Part shown: positions 34,088 through 46,084 of the stretch, one piece after another
How the letters are laid out: every line of letters starts with the position of its first letter
How positions within the stretch are numbered: position 1 is the stretch's first letter
NCBI GenBank assembly: GCA_003508835.1
Contig: PUFA01000084.1
Span: forward strand, 434,001-498,000
Direction of reading: 5' to 3'
DNA from: Eonycteris spelaea
Lineage: Eukaryota > Chordata > Mammalia > Chiroptera > Pteropodidae
DNA: 64,000 bases
Position numbers and translations under genes: made by a program
The notes under the pieces: generated by a model
Told to the model about the DNA's origin: nothing
Databases searched by the model: none
Seen by the model: only the letters and a program-made list of their open reading frames with translations

Positions 34088-37000
34088 CTCTTCTGGTCAA
34101 GATGGTGGAGTAGGTAAATGCTGTGATTGCCTCCTCCTACACCACATCAAAATTACAACTATACTACAGAACGACCATCACTGAGAACCACCTGAAGTCT
34201 AAGTGAACAGAAGTCCTATAACAAGATATAAAGAAGAAGCCATGAAAAGACTGGTAAGAGGGGTAAAGACACAGAATGGGTTAGTCTACACCCAAGTGTA
34301 ATGGTTAACATTGGAAGGAATATCTCAGCTTAAGGATCCCCTGAAGAGCAAGGAGTCCCATCTCAAGGTTCCAGACTTTGGAAGAGAAGTCTCCATAACT
34401 TATGGCTGTGAAACCAATGGAGATTGTGGCTGAGTGAGATGGAGGGCTGATGGAGTATCAGGTGGTCCTTTTAAAGGGTCCATACATAAACTTACTCACT
34501 AAATGGACCCACTTGCTCTGAGTTCTACTGATGAAGTAGCAGCTTGAAGGTACCAGGAACATATAGGGAGGAACTAAATTGACTTCAGGGCAAGAGCTGG
34601 AGGGGCTGCTTTCTCCCAAACAGAAGTGCAGGCAGAATTCATTGTTCCTTTTATTGAACCCTCATCCACCCAGCTTGCACACACAGGTGGGTGCCATAAT
34701 GAGTTTCCCTCAACCTGGCTAACACTGTTGGTTCTGCCCTGGTGATCCCCTGAGACCCCACCCCGCCCAACTTGCAAGTCCATCAAAGCCTATTCCAGTG
34801 GCTTTTCAATACAAACAGCCTGTCTTGACTCATGCTGTGGACTTTCCAAAACTCTTTCAAAGGTTCACTAACCTCAAACAAGCAGCATCTGGCCTCAGTC
34901 TGTCACATACCTCTTGCAAAGCAGCCCAAAGTCTGGTACTACAAGCAGCCAGCCTTGGTTCACAGCTAAGCCTCTCATAAGTACCTCCAAACCCAGCACA
35001 TGTGGCAACTATCTGCAGATCACTTTGTAGCTTATACCAAGCAGCCTCAGGCAGAACACAGGTAGCAGCTGACCTTGGCCTACAACAGAGATCCCCCACT
35101 AGGCCCCAGAATAAAACCTCTGGTGGACAGCTAGGGACCACGCCAGAGCACCTGTCAACCACCTCCACAATGGCACACCCAAAGGGCAGACTCAGTAAGC
35201 ACCAGAACCTCGCTAAAGCTAATCATGCTCAATAAAGTCAGCTCCTGTATAACAGCGCTTCCACTGTAGTCATGGACAGTCCTCACAAACCATCAGCCTG
35301 AGAGTTAATCCCTCCCACTGATATGCCAACAGCAATCAAGCCTTAACTACAACAGGAGGGCACACACAGCTCACACAAGGGACATGCCTAGAGCACACAG
35401 CTTAGATGACCAGGGAGACTGCACCACTAGGCCCCACAGGACACCTACTATATAAGGCCACTCTATTAAGAGTGGGAGACATAGCAAGCAGCTCTATCTA
35501 ATACATAGAAACAAACACAAGTTTGGCATGGCAGCCAAAATGAAAAGACAAAAAAAATATGTCCCAATGAGGAAGCAGGACAAAGCTCCAGAAAAAGAAA
35601 CTAAACAGAAAAAGAACTAAACAAAATGGAGACAAGCAATCTACCAGACACAGAGTTCAAAACGCTGGTTATAAGGAAGCTCAGCAATCTCAGCGAAAAC
35701 TTTAACAAAGAGATAGAAACATAAAAATGGAGATAGAAAACAAAAAAGAATGAATCAGAAATGAAGAATACAATAACTGAACTGAAGAATAGATTACAGG
35801 GAATCAACAGATTACATGAAGCAGAGGATCGAATCAGATATTTGGAAGACAAGGTAGCAGAAACGCCTGATCAGAACAGCAAAATAAATAAATAAATAGA
35901 GATAGATAGATAAATAAATAAATAAATTAGGATAGTTTAAGGGGTCTCTCAGACAACACCAAGTGTAACAATATTTGCATTATAGGGGTACCAGAAGGAG
36001 AAGAGAGAAGCAAAGAATTGAAAACCTATTTGAAGAAATAATGATGGAAAACTTCCCTAATCTGGTAAAAGAAATATACATACAAGCACAGGAAGCACAG
36101 AGAGTCCCAAATAAGATGACCCAAAGAGGCCTCCACCAAGACACATCAAAATTAAAATGCCAAAGGTTAAAGACAAAGAGGGAATCTTAAAAGCAGCAAG
36201 AGAAAAGCAGTTAGTTAACCACAAGGAAGACTGTCAGCTGATTTCTCAACAGAAACTTTACAGGCTAGAAGGAACTGGCATGAAATATTCAAAGTAATGA
36301 AAAGTAAGGATCTACAACCAAGATTACTCTACCCAGCAAGGTTATTATTTAGAATCAAAGAAGAGATTGAAGAGCTTCCCAGATAAGAAAAAGCTTCAGG
36401 AGTTCGTCACCACCAAAAACAGTATTAGGGAAATGTTAAAGGGACTTCTTTAAGAAGAAGAAAAAATAAAAAATATGAATAATAAAATGGCAATAACTAC
36501 AAATCTATTAATAATTACTTGAAATGGAAATGGATTAAATGCTTCACTCAAAAGACATAGGGGGACTGAACAGATAAGAAAATGAGGTCCCTACATATGC
36601 TGCCTACGAGAGATTCAGTTCAGATCCAGAGATACACACACAGACTGAAAGGGGTTGGAAAAAGATATTTTATGCAAATAGAAATGAAAAAAAATGCAAG
36701 GGTAGCAATACTTATACCAGACAAAATACACTTTAAAACAAAGGCTATAACAAGAGACAAAGGACCCAGAAATCTCACTTCTAGGTATTTAACTGAAGAA
36801 ACCCAAAACACTAATTCAAAAAGACATGAGCATCTGTATGTCCACTGCAGCACTATTTACAATAGCCAAGGTATGGAAGCACCCTAAGTGTCCATCAATA
36901 GATGAATGGATAAATAAGAAGTGGTACCTATATACAATAGAATATTACTGAGCCATAAAAAAGAATGAAATCTTGGCAACTGCAACAACATAGATGGACC

Positions 37001-37401
37001 TAGAGGGATTATGTTAAGTAAAATAAACAGGCAGAAAAAGACAAATACTATATGATTTCACTTATATGCAGAATCTAAAAACAAAATAGACAAACAAAAC
37101 AAACTCATAGATAGAGAATATTTTCATGGTTGCTAGATGGGAGGGGTTTTGGGGTGAGTGAGAAAACGGAAGGGATTAAGATTTATAAATTGATAGTTGA
37201 AAAAAATAGTCATGGAGATGTAAAGTATAGCATAGGAAATATAGTCAATATTGTAATAACTATGCACGGTGTCAGGTACTAGATTTATTAGGGCAATCAC
37301 TTTGTAAGTTTACTAAATGTCTAATCACTATGCTGTATACCTGAAACTAATATAATATTGTATGTCAAGTATAATTGAAAAGTAAAAAATTATTTTTTTC
37401 A
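34088..37401 (+). mobile_element. L1 with intact ends and target-site duplications, most of ORF2 deleted
   Basis: The element runs from a 5' UTR (34,088-35,540) through an ORF1 remnant (about 35,540-36,450) and the start of ORF2 (36,480-36,755, 'agagattcagttcagatcca'). It then jumps at about 36,760 to the ORF2 end/3' UTR ('cactgcagcactatttacaa' at 36,843) and a 3' end at about 37,400. Flanking duplications are aaaaagtaacagagta (34,072-34,087) and aaaaagtaagagta (37,402-37,415), differing by a 2-base indel. The reverse transcriptase is missing, and ORF1 carries stops and an AAAT/GATA microsatellite. The 5' UTR type is one I associate with bats. Length is 3.3 kb against 6-7 kb for a complete L1. 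Confidence 0.9.
35881..35927. repeat. AAAT/GATA microsatellite inside L1 ORF1
   Basis: Runs of aaat and gata units interrupt the ORF1 remnant. At the equivalent place in the L1 at 1-838 there is only a different short aac/aaaac tract (near 760-780), so the repeat grew after insertion or arose at a poly-A-rich linker. Confidence 0.85.
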
Positions 37402-37415
37402 AAAAAGTAAGAGTA

Positions 37416-37914
37416 AAATATCCAACATAGCTTGGTCCTTTGGCTCCATGCCAACAACTAGAAAACTTCCCAGTTTTCTAAAACCTCTCAAGTTGCTTTT
37501 GTATGTTAGTTAGCAAGTCTCAACAGCTTTACAAATGTTTATATCTACCTCATGTTACAAGTTTTATGTAGATCCTAGAGAAATTCTCCTCATCGTAGTC
37601 ACTCAGATACCCATGCAATAGACTTCACCGGAACATGAGCTTCCCTGATCACTAGAACGGTGGCAAATTGCACACTGGCTTTTTAAGGTTTCCACCTAGA
37701 AATGCTACATATTGTTTCCAATCACGTTTCATTGACCAAAAAATATCACATAGCCTTACCTTCTAAGGGGACTATGATGAGAAGTCTTACCACATAAGTG
37801 GTTAAGGGAACTGAAAAGATTTGGTAGATAATTCTAAAACTGCCCATGTTGCTCATATCTTACGAGATGAATACCATAGTCACAAATTTAGAATGATCAT
37901 TCATGTAAATTAGA
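37416..37914. other. Unassigned segment, possible ancient repeat
   Basis: 'ttgaccaaaaaatatcacatagcc' at about 37,733 resembles a motif common in some mammalian interspersed repeats, but the family could not be named. Confidence 0.3.
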
Positions 37915-38320
37915 GTTGTTTGTTTGTCATAGAAATTGACTCTAGCTAACTTAAACAATAAAAAGAAATTCATTAGAAAGACTAAAAAGAGAACATTAAA
38001 TAACCAGTTTCAGAAAGATCAAAAACCTGAACGGTTCTGGCTGTCACAATAGCAGAAAAAAACAAATGCCCTTTTCAAGGTGTTTCTACTGGAATGCATG
38101 AAGTTCACACAAATTCAGTCTTTTTGATGCTCATTCAGGGAGTGAGAATTGATTGGCTAAACTGAGTCATATGCCTACCCCATGGAAAATGGACATCAAA
38201 CACTGTAATATCCCATGCCAGTGGGAAAAGAGGTAATTTCCCAAAAGAAAAATCAGTATTCTTATGAAAAGAAGAGGGGCAATGGAAAGCCAAAAAGCAA
38301 CCTTTTTTCCCTTTTGAAAA
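37915..38320 (+). repeat. Ancient interspersed repeat, family not assigned
   Basis: 'ctaacttaaacaataaaaag' with 'aattcattagaaagact', 'tgattggctaaactgagtca' then 'tatgcctacccc', and 'gggcaatggaaagccaaaaa' follow a repeat pattern I recognise as interspersed in mammals but cannot name. The segment at 62,760-62,960 is similar to its beginning. Confidence 0.45.
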
Positions 38321-39840
38321 TTTGAACTTTCTTCAGCTGTCTCCTGACATATCTCTATTTTTAATTCCTCAGCGGTTTATTGTTGTTCTTATGACCACAG
38401 AATGAGATACTGAAAAGAGAAAGATCATAGCTTCCCACAATTATCTTTTCTACTGACATGTCACATATCTGAAGTCTTTCACCATTATAGACATCACTTT
38501 TTGTAGTCATCACCTCCAGGAGGGGTTTAACACCAAAAGATTATCACTAAAGCAATGCATGGATCGAGTTGTGAAATAAGATGACAATAATTTATTAGGG
38601 CAAGACTATGTGGGGAGGAAATGAAGGATCATGAGGACATTTTTAAAAGTCTGCATCATGAACTTCCTAGAGAATGATGATTTGGGAGTTGGGGGCAGGT
38701 CTCGAGAGAAGTCTTGGAAGTCTTAAGCACTAGTATTACGATTGGGAAAAGGAGCCACAGGCAAACATTTTTACGGTAAGAGTATGAACACAAAATGCTC
38801 TCTCTCATTACACACTTGCACCATCTGACCTTTGAAATTTAGCTACTATTGAGTTCTTCATGAGTATCACTTGTTTTTCCTACTTTAGAGAATGTTATAA
38901 ATAAAATGAGTTATTAATATTTGACAATGCAACTTTGAACACTGAATAGAAAGTTTTACTGACTACTCTGCTGAGTCCTTGAAGACAGATGGATCAAGCA
39001 TGTGTGCATCATTTGAAATGGCAGCAGTTTGCAAAGGAGGGCCAAAATCTCTTTCTGTCCGCCCCGCCCCCACACACACTGTTTCTGCAGGCTGAGCTCT
39101 CTGGATAATATCAGACAGAATTCTGCAGATTAGAGAACAAGATAATAGCACATGTCTGGAGTAAGTTTAAATTATATTTACTTACTTTTATTTATTTAAT
39201 TTTTTAAAAGAGACTATGCCAAAGAGTTTCTAGATATGCTTGTAATATAAAGCATTTTGTAATGAACTCAATTCTCTCAGTAGAGTCTCTTGCTGGCCAT
39301 AAATTAAGCAATCTGGACCCTGCATTTACTCTCTCAGGCCTTAAGTAACTAACACTTTGCAGAATGGCCCATATGTAGAAACAAAATCAAAGATAAAGAA
39401 GTGTGTTTCCATGCCAGTTTGCTAATAAATTGCCACTTCAGTTTCCTAAATGAATTCCTAGTGGCCTAAATGACTTGACATCAAACTTCTAGAAATGAGC
39501 TTAAAAGCTAGTAGAAAAATTGATAAATTATTTAGATTTTAAAAGATTGAAGATGAAATAATGGAAACATTAGTCACCATATTCATTTCTTAGGCCGAGA
39601 AGTTAAAGTCAATTTTTCTAGGAAGTAATGTGGGGCACAATGGTCCTATATTTAATTTTAAGGGCTCACTCCAAGTATGGACTTACAAATACACTACATA
39701 CAATGCAACGGTTATAGTCTAGAAATGCATTATGTGGAATGCTGCTGACTGCAGTATAGTTAATTGAGGAAGCTATTTGCTACAGGCTAATTGTGGAGGA
39801 CAGCTACACCTTAATGGGGTCCCTATAGGCTAGAGACCGA
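38321..39840. other. Unassigned intergenic sequence
   Basis: About 1.5 kb with no recognised repeat. A short GC-rich patch (ccgccccgccccc, 39,059-39,071) stands out from AT-rich surroundings but is too small for a CpG island. ORF 38,963-39,151 (minus) has no domain. Confidence 0.5.
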
Positions 39841-39844
39841 ATTT

Positions 39845-40210
39845 AAACCTAAAATCTAATCATGTAATTCTCCTAATTAAAATACTCCGATGGTTTCCCA
39901 TTGACCTTAGAGTAAAGGTTAAAATGTGTGACATGGCCTGCAACATCCTGCCTGACCTATCCCTCACCCAACCACTCCAAACTTAACTCCACGAATATGT
40001 TATAGCTATACTAGCCTCTTTTCAGTTCTTCCAATACCTCAAGCTCCTCCTCACCTCAGGTTTTGTCGATGCTAGCCCTTTAACAGGGATACCTGTTCTC
40101 CATTTGTTTAAGTGGCTACTTCCTACACATTTTTCAGGCCCCAAATTAGCCTTCCTTAGTTTTTGCTAACTCCCAGAGAAAGTCAGACCTCCTTACTACA
40201 TTCCTTTTTT
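39845..40210 (+). mobile_element. L2 3' part, sense
   Basis: 'actccgatggtttcccattg' (39,885), 'gacatggcctgcaacatcct' (39,930), 'cctcctcacctcaggttttg' (40,045) and 'cagacctccttactaca' (40,184) follow the L2 ORF2 C-terminus and 3' UTR in order. No frame remains. Confidence 0.8.
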
Positions 40211-42315
40211 TTTTTTAATTAAAGATATTGAAGCCAGGGTGCCTATAAATTAATGATAAGCAATAATTTATACTAATAACAGAACAAAGACATTTCCCAA
40301 ATTCAGAAACAGGTTGTTTCCAAAATCTCATTTTTACGTAGATTTTCTTAAAGCATAGACTATGTTTTGCAATTGTACTTGGAGTCCCCGGCTAATTCAA
40401 AAAGATTGACCACCCAAAAACATGCTCAACTATGGTGCTTTCAGTACTATTTCAACTACATTTAGTCACAGTTTATAATGTTATTTATACTGCAAAAGAC
40501 ATTCTGAATTCTATTTAAAGGTACCAAGAATACATTTATCCTGTGTGGCAGCTTTCCTGTGACTCCCCCTCCCATGATAGAGATGTCAGAGGCCTAGGAA
40601 AGAAGGGTGGGAAGAGGAAGACTTCAATAGGAACAGTCACTGAAGGCTAAGTTGACACTTCTAGATGCTCAAATTTAATTTCCCACCTCTCTACCTCACT
40701 TCACATGTGACCTGCAATAGAAAAACAAATAGGAGGGGGATCATACAGGAAAAGAGAGGTATATGAAACAGGGCTGTGAGTAATAATGAGAAAATATTCC
40801 AAAGGTAACTGTTGTTTGTAAATCAGATGTTCTTACATCAGAGAGTACTTGTCTTTGTGTCCATTAGCAAAGACCCGCTCTTCCTAAAATAATAATTAGA
40901 AAATTTTTCTTAAGCATGAAGCCAGAGAGAAGGTATTTGAATAATGTGTGCAAAAGCCAAGATTTATACCTGCTCTATCCAGAGAACACCTTGCTAATGG
41001 CTGGAATTCTTGTGTCTATCTATTTAGATACATAGTGCCTGCTTTCCTTGGATGCTGCTAGCTAGACTCACAATTTTAAAGCTTTCCTTCACTTTTTTTT
41101 AAATAGTCCCCATTAATCCACAAAGTGCTTCAGTCATTACAGCCTTATATCTCAAGGTTATAGCTTATCCTTCATCACCACATTTTAGATTGGCTTCTTG
41201 ATGAGATGTTAAGAAAGCAGACACCTTAATCTCACTAGAAACACTTTATAAATCATATTTAAAGTGGGTCTCCTCTGTGAAATTGTTTTGCAAATAATGC
41301 TACCTACTATATGTCAATTCCTATCCCTCACTCCTAAACTTAAAGCTATAGCTTACATTGGGAATGTTTTGACAATATCTTCTTCCTATACTTTTCATCT
41401 CATTTTCCACACTTATTGCTGCAAGTCTATGTTAAAACTACATATGAATCTACACAAGGGAAGAGGCTTGTTTGTGTATAGAAGGGCAGGGTGGGAATTG
41501 ACCAGATTACGTTTTATAGAAGACTTTAGAAGCACCAATCTGACTCATAAAGGAACTTCTCTTCAAGTTGTGATTGTGAAGTAAGTACACTCTTTTTCCT
41601 AGACTCCTGGGTTTATTTGAGGGTAGCTTCAGAGTGGATGTGGCCCTTTTGATTGATTTTTTGTTTCACCACTTTCGATAGTACTTATATAGGTAAAGAA
41701 AACACTTTTTTCTCTATTATGAGGAATATCAGCAATCCATGTATGATAATAAATGGCAATTGACATCGGTCTTAGTCTTAGGGGGAAAAAAGGAGCGATA
41801 CAAATATAACAAAATGTAGAGTGCCCCATCTAAAAGAGGCAGCTGCTACTTGATTCAAGTGGATTAGTGCCATTTAGGAATGTGGGCACTGTGTTATCAG
41901 TCTTTTCACTTTTTCTAAAAAACCAGAAATCCAGGCTTTTATGTGAGCTCTCCCAATTTTTTTCAGTGTTGGCTCAAACTAATGCTATTTTTTTTTTTTT
42001 TTACTTTACAAGACAGTATGGCATCCTTTTTTCAGGAGACATTGACATCCGTTCTATCTTGACTGACTCATTTAGTGGGAACAAGAAGTCCACATGCCAA
42101 ATAAAAAAGGGGGAAGAGGTTCAAAAAGAAGAGAGGAGTAGGGGAGACATTCTGCAATGTATAAAGATAATGAATATTGGTGCTTTGTTTTTTACCAAAA
42201 TGTATATATTCCACCAAACTGAGCTCTTGAGATGTCAAAAACATGTATGATAGTGAGAAACTTAAAATTTTAAAAAGAAGTGCTATAACCTTTAAAATAG
42301 GAGATGAAGAAGAAA
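40211..42315. other. Unassigned intergenic sequence
   Basis: About 2.1 kb. Contains ORFs of 106 and 127 residues (41,264-41,584 and 41,867-42,250, plus) without any recognisable domain and with biased Phe/Ser/Lys content, which I judge to be chance. A T-run of 18 bases lies near 41,985-42,002. Confidence 0.5.
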
Positions 42316-42319
42316 TATT

Positions 42320-42595
42320 GAGATACAGAACTGTGATAAGTCCAGGAAGATCTGTTCTTATGAAGAATTAATGTTCATTAGTAGCAAAAATACAAGAAAT
42401 ACCCTGTTTAATAAATGACAAAATTCTAGTTACCTGAGGTGCAGTCTGGGATGGGTACCAAAGGGCTTCAATTGTATTGCTGGTGTTTTATTTCTTAAGA
42501 TGGGGGATACGTATATGAATGTTCAATATAAATTGTTATAAATTTTTATATGTCTGAGCTATTTCATAATAAGCACATTTTAAAACAATAAACGT
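42320..42595 (+). mobile_element. Old L1-type 3' end
   Basis: 'gtatatgaatgttcaatata' near 42,511, then 'tatgtctgagctatttcata' and 'ataagcacattttaaaac', is the pattern at the end of several old L1 subfamilies. Confidence 0.5.
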
Positions 42596-42945
42596 TAAAC
42601 CTTTGTCAGACCTGTGAATGGTTTTTCTGCCAAAGAATTACATTTTCTTTTCAAGGGCAAGAAGGCAAAAGGCTCTTGGAGTTTTCTTCTCTCACTGAAA
42701 ATCTCTCAGCCTTTGACAGACGACAGGAGTCTGCAAACTGAAAAGCACACCTTGGGTTGGCAGGAACATGGTGATAGCGTGGCTATAACTCCAACAACTG
42801 GACCCTAGGTTTCTGTTTTCTCTCTAAAACCAGACAAAGATCTTTATAGAATGACAGTGCCCAGGAGTCTGCTGTGATTTCTACAAGAAAGTAATTAAGA
42901 GAGATTAGTAATTCCTGAGTAATAACCAGGTGACACACTGGGCAT
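42596..42945. other. Unassigned intergenic sequence
   Basis: Nothing recognised in about 350 bases. Confidence 0.5.
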
Positions 42946-42949
42946 ATAA

Positions 42950-43210
42950 ATTGCCATCATCATCACTATCATAACAATTAACATTCACAGTAACATTTAA
43001 CCAAATACAAAAAAAGATATCACGTATTATTATCTTATCTCAGCCTGGCAAAAACCCTGGAAGGAAGAGAAGAAAAGCAGTATTATATTTATGGAGAAAC
43101 TGAGAATCAGAGTGATTTTCTCAAGGTCATGAGCTATTAAGTGTCAGAGCATTGACCTCAAACCCAGGTTTTCTAATTCCAAACATTTACTCTTTCTTAG
43201 TTGCTCTTGG
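42950..43210 (-). repeat. MIR SINE
   Basis: The antisense MIR pattern occurs in order: 'ataacaattaacattcacag', 'atggagaaactgagaatcag', 'ctcaaggtcatgagctatta' and 'aaacccaggttttctaattcc'. Confidence 0.75.
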
Positions 43211-43589
43211 TCAGCTTGATGGCTGAGCTTGCCTAACTTCTAATAGAGGTATTTGATGAAGAGATTCCAAATTCGAACCCTCAAAAAATTAAAAATTGAT
43301 CAAATATCTCTAATCCCCATAATAGGTTGATAGGGGTGTATAGCCATGACTATATCAAAACTCGTTCTGGTCAATTATCTGCCAGTGACTTACTTTCCCT
43401 AATCTCACATTTGAGTCAACCTGCATGGTTAGGACCATGGGTTTAGCCATGCCCTAGACTTGATGAGCATTCCTGTTCTTAATCATGGATAAAATTTTTT
43501 TTAAATCCTCATATGTGAGAATACTATCTCAGCATTCGAACATTATCTGTCTGACTGCTAGTCCCAGCTAATATAGTACCTATTTTCTT
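43211..43589. other. Unassigned intergenic sequence
   Basis: No named repeat or exon seen. Confidence 0.5.
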
Positions 43590-44420
43590 TCCTTGTTTAA
43601 TTTAATTTATTGCAGTGGCACTGATTAATAAAATTTTATAGGTTTCAAGTGTACAATTCTATAATATATCATCAGTATATTGCATTGTGAGTTCACTCTC
43701 AAAGTCAACTCTGCTTCTGATACCATGTATTTGACCCCCTTTTCCCTTTTGTACTACACCTGACCTCTCTTTGCCTCTGGTAACCATTCTACTGTTGTCT
43801 ATGTTTGAGTTTTTGTTTGTCTTGTTCATTTGTTGCTTTCAGGTTTACATCTCATGTTTGAGTGAAATCATATAGCTCTTGATTTTTACTCTCTGACTTA
43901 TTTTGCTTAGCATGATATTCTCAAGATCCATCCATGTTGTCACAAGTGACAGTACTTCACCTTTTCTTATGCCCAAGTAATATTCCATTGTATTTATGTA
44001 CCACATCTTCTTTATCCAATTATCTATCAAAGGACATTCTGGTTGTTTCCATGTTTTGGTCACTGTGAATAATGCTGCTGTAAACAAATAAACGTTTTCA
44101 AATGTTCTTGTAACTATAAGATTTTTTAAAAGAAATTATTTCTTTTCATGTTTTAGCAATATACTTATCTTATTATTTGTAGTAGTTTTCATCATTTGAT
44201 TCTCCTGGGTTTTTCAGTCAAATAATGATATCATCTGTAAATAGTCATAATTTTACCTCATTCTTTCCAGTTTTTTACACCTCTATTTTTTTCTCTGTCA
44301 TCCAATTAAATGAGTAATACCTCCAGTAAAATGTCAACTAGTAACGGTGACAGCAGACAACCTTATCATGTTCCTGAATACCCAAATGAATATATGTCTT
44401 GTTTCTCAGACTCTATTTTG
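43590..44420 (-). mobile_element. L1 3' UTR and ORF2 fragment, antisense
   Basis: From 43,610 the reversed bat-like L1 3' end reads 'ctgattaataaaattttata' followed by 'ggtttcaagtgtacaattct'. At 43,923-43,941 'aagatccatccatgttgtc' and at 43,977-43,996 'gtaatattccattgtattta' are the usual L1 3' landmarks. From 44,100 an L1 ORF2 reverse-transcriptase-region piece follows with a gap ('ctagtaacggtgacagcaga' at 44,338). 5'-truncated and internally rearranged. Confidence 0.8.
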
Positions 44421-44529
44421 GCCAACCAGTGACAGGAAGGTATGCATTTGAAAATCTAGAGTGAATTTTAAATATGTGTCAGTATATTTTCTACTCTTCT
44501 CTCTGTATGTATTGGTCAAGTTTTTAAAA

Positions 44530-44985
44530 GTTTCTAATAATCTGGTTAATGAAGGCTCAAATAAATAGGGGCTTATTTTTCTCATATTACAGATACCCTA
44601 GAAATAAGTATTTATCTCTATTAGTACTTATTCTTCTGCTCAACAGTGCCAAGGATCTAGGCTCTTTCTATTTTTCTGCTGTGTCAAGCAAAGGGTGTTG
44701 AATTTTATCTTCATGCTTATTGCCTTATGGTAGCAAATGGCTTCTGAAGCTCTAGACCCCACATATGCATATGCATTCAAAGTAGGGAAAATGAGTGTGG
44801 GAAGTGGGCAGGAATGAGGGGAGAACAGTTTCAACAGCATATGTCCCTTTTTATAAAGAAAAATGTTTCCCCGGAAACTCCATAAGCAGATTTCATCTTA
44901 GGTCTCATTGTCTAGAACTGGATGACATTGGCAACCTGAGCTGTAAGACAGACTAGGAAAGGAAAGTTGTCATAAGTGGCTTACC
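44530..44985 (+). repeat. Ancient interspersed repeat, family not assigned
   Basis: 'aaggctcaaataaatagggg' (44,551), 'cttatttttctcatattaca', 'ggtctcattgtctagaactg' (44,901) and 'gacattggcaacctgagctg' follow a mammalian interspersed repeat that I recognise but cannot name. The repeat at 46,225-46,630 appears related. Confidence 0.45.
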
Positions 44986-45467
44986 AATTATGCTTCATCA
45001 GCTGGGGCTGGGCATAAAAAAAGAGTCGAGCTTCTGTTAGCAAGAAAGAATCAGAAATAAATTTATAGCTAGATAACTAATGATGTTTGCCTTTATTATC
45101 CAATCTGAAATCATGTTTTCTACATTCCTTTAGCAAACAGGTGAAGTAGGGTTCTAATAATTTCTTAAAAGTAGAAGAAATATAGAATCAGAATAAATTA
45201 TGAATACCACTTTATTCCTACCCATACTTATCCATGGCATAAATAATTTTAGTAAAAATCAGTTGTATGATTTCTATTAGTTGAGGTAGATCCATGAAAT
45301 ACAAAAATCTTAGGCTTTTTGTTCACACAGAGAATATTGTAGCGTGTGTGATCTCTCTTTCTTTCTTCCTCTCAGAAAATTCATTCATACTGCCATTTCC
45401 AGATCCATTTCTATAGGCCACTGTTAAGCTCAGCACACCCTAATTAAGAGAGAGCCTGATGATCACT

Positions 45468-45519
<52 letters not shown>

Positions 45520-46080
45520 TGGCCAAAGACAGGGATCCTATTTATCCAAGTATAAATTGCCTTATATTAATTAATGTTACAGAGAAGACAAGTTTCTTTC
45601 TCTTGGTCAGATTTTTCATATAAATAGGTGACTCTTATTTTATTCTATAACAAAGTGGTCCAACTGTTATTGGACATATCAACTACCACTTTGAACAGGG
45701 CAGTTGAAATGTGGGGAGCTCTAAAAACTGTTAAGAAAATTCGGAACCTATTTCAGCTTTTCAAAAGCTTTTTGACAATCCAGTGACAGATATTCTTATC
45801 ATAATTTTCTCTTCTAAGTAAGATCAAAAAGCAGACCGGCTAGAGTACCAAAATGAGGCATTTCATATTAATGTTCCTGTCTTCAATATGATGATTTGAT
45901 TTTTTTAAGTTGTTTGCTTGCATGGATGTAAGAATTTTCCTGTTTTTCATGGTTTTCTCTCTGTTCTACAGAGGAATTAAATGTACTTTTCTAAATTTAA
46001 TTCTACACATTTAACTTCCGAAAACTCAAATTTGAATCTTCTGAGCTTCAATATGAAGCCTATTAGTTTAACATTTCACA
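44986..46080. other. Unassigned intergenic sequence around a CA repeat
   Basis: No exon or named repeat apart from the microsatellite at 45,471-45,517. Confidence 0.5.
45471..45517. repeat. (CA)23 microsatellite
   Basis: Uninterrupted CA run of 47 bases; likely polymorphic. Confidence 0.97.
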
Positions 46081-46084
46081 GATA

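Noticed and set aside
39059..39071. GC-box cluster as a second promoter
   Set aside because: Only about a dozen GC-rich bases in AT-rich DNA, without CpG density or an adjoining exon.
41264..42250. ORFs of 106 and 127 residues (plus strand)
   Set aside because: No domain, no splice context, AT-rich composition; no evidence beyond length.
45471..45517. Regularly spaced repeat as a possible CRISPR array
   Set aside because: It is a dinucleotide microsatellite without spacers, in a mammalian genome.
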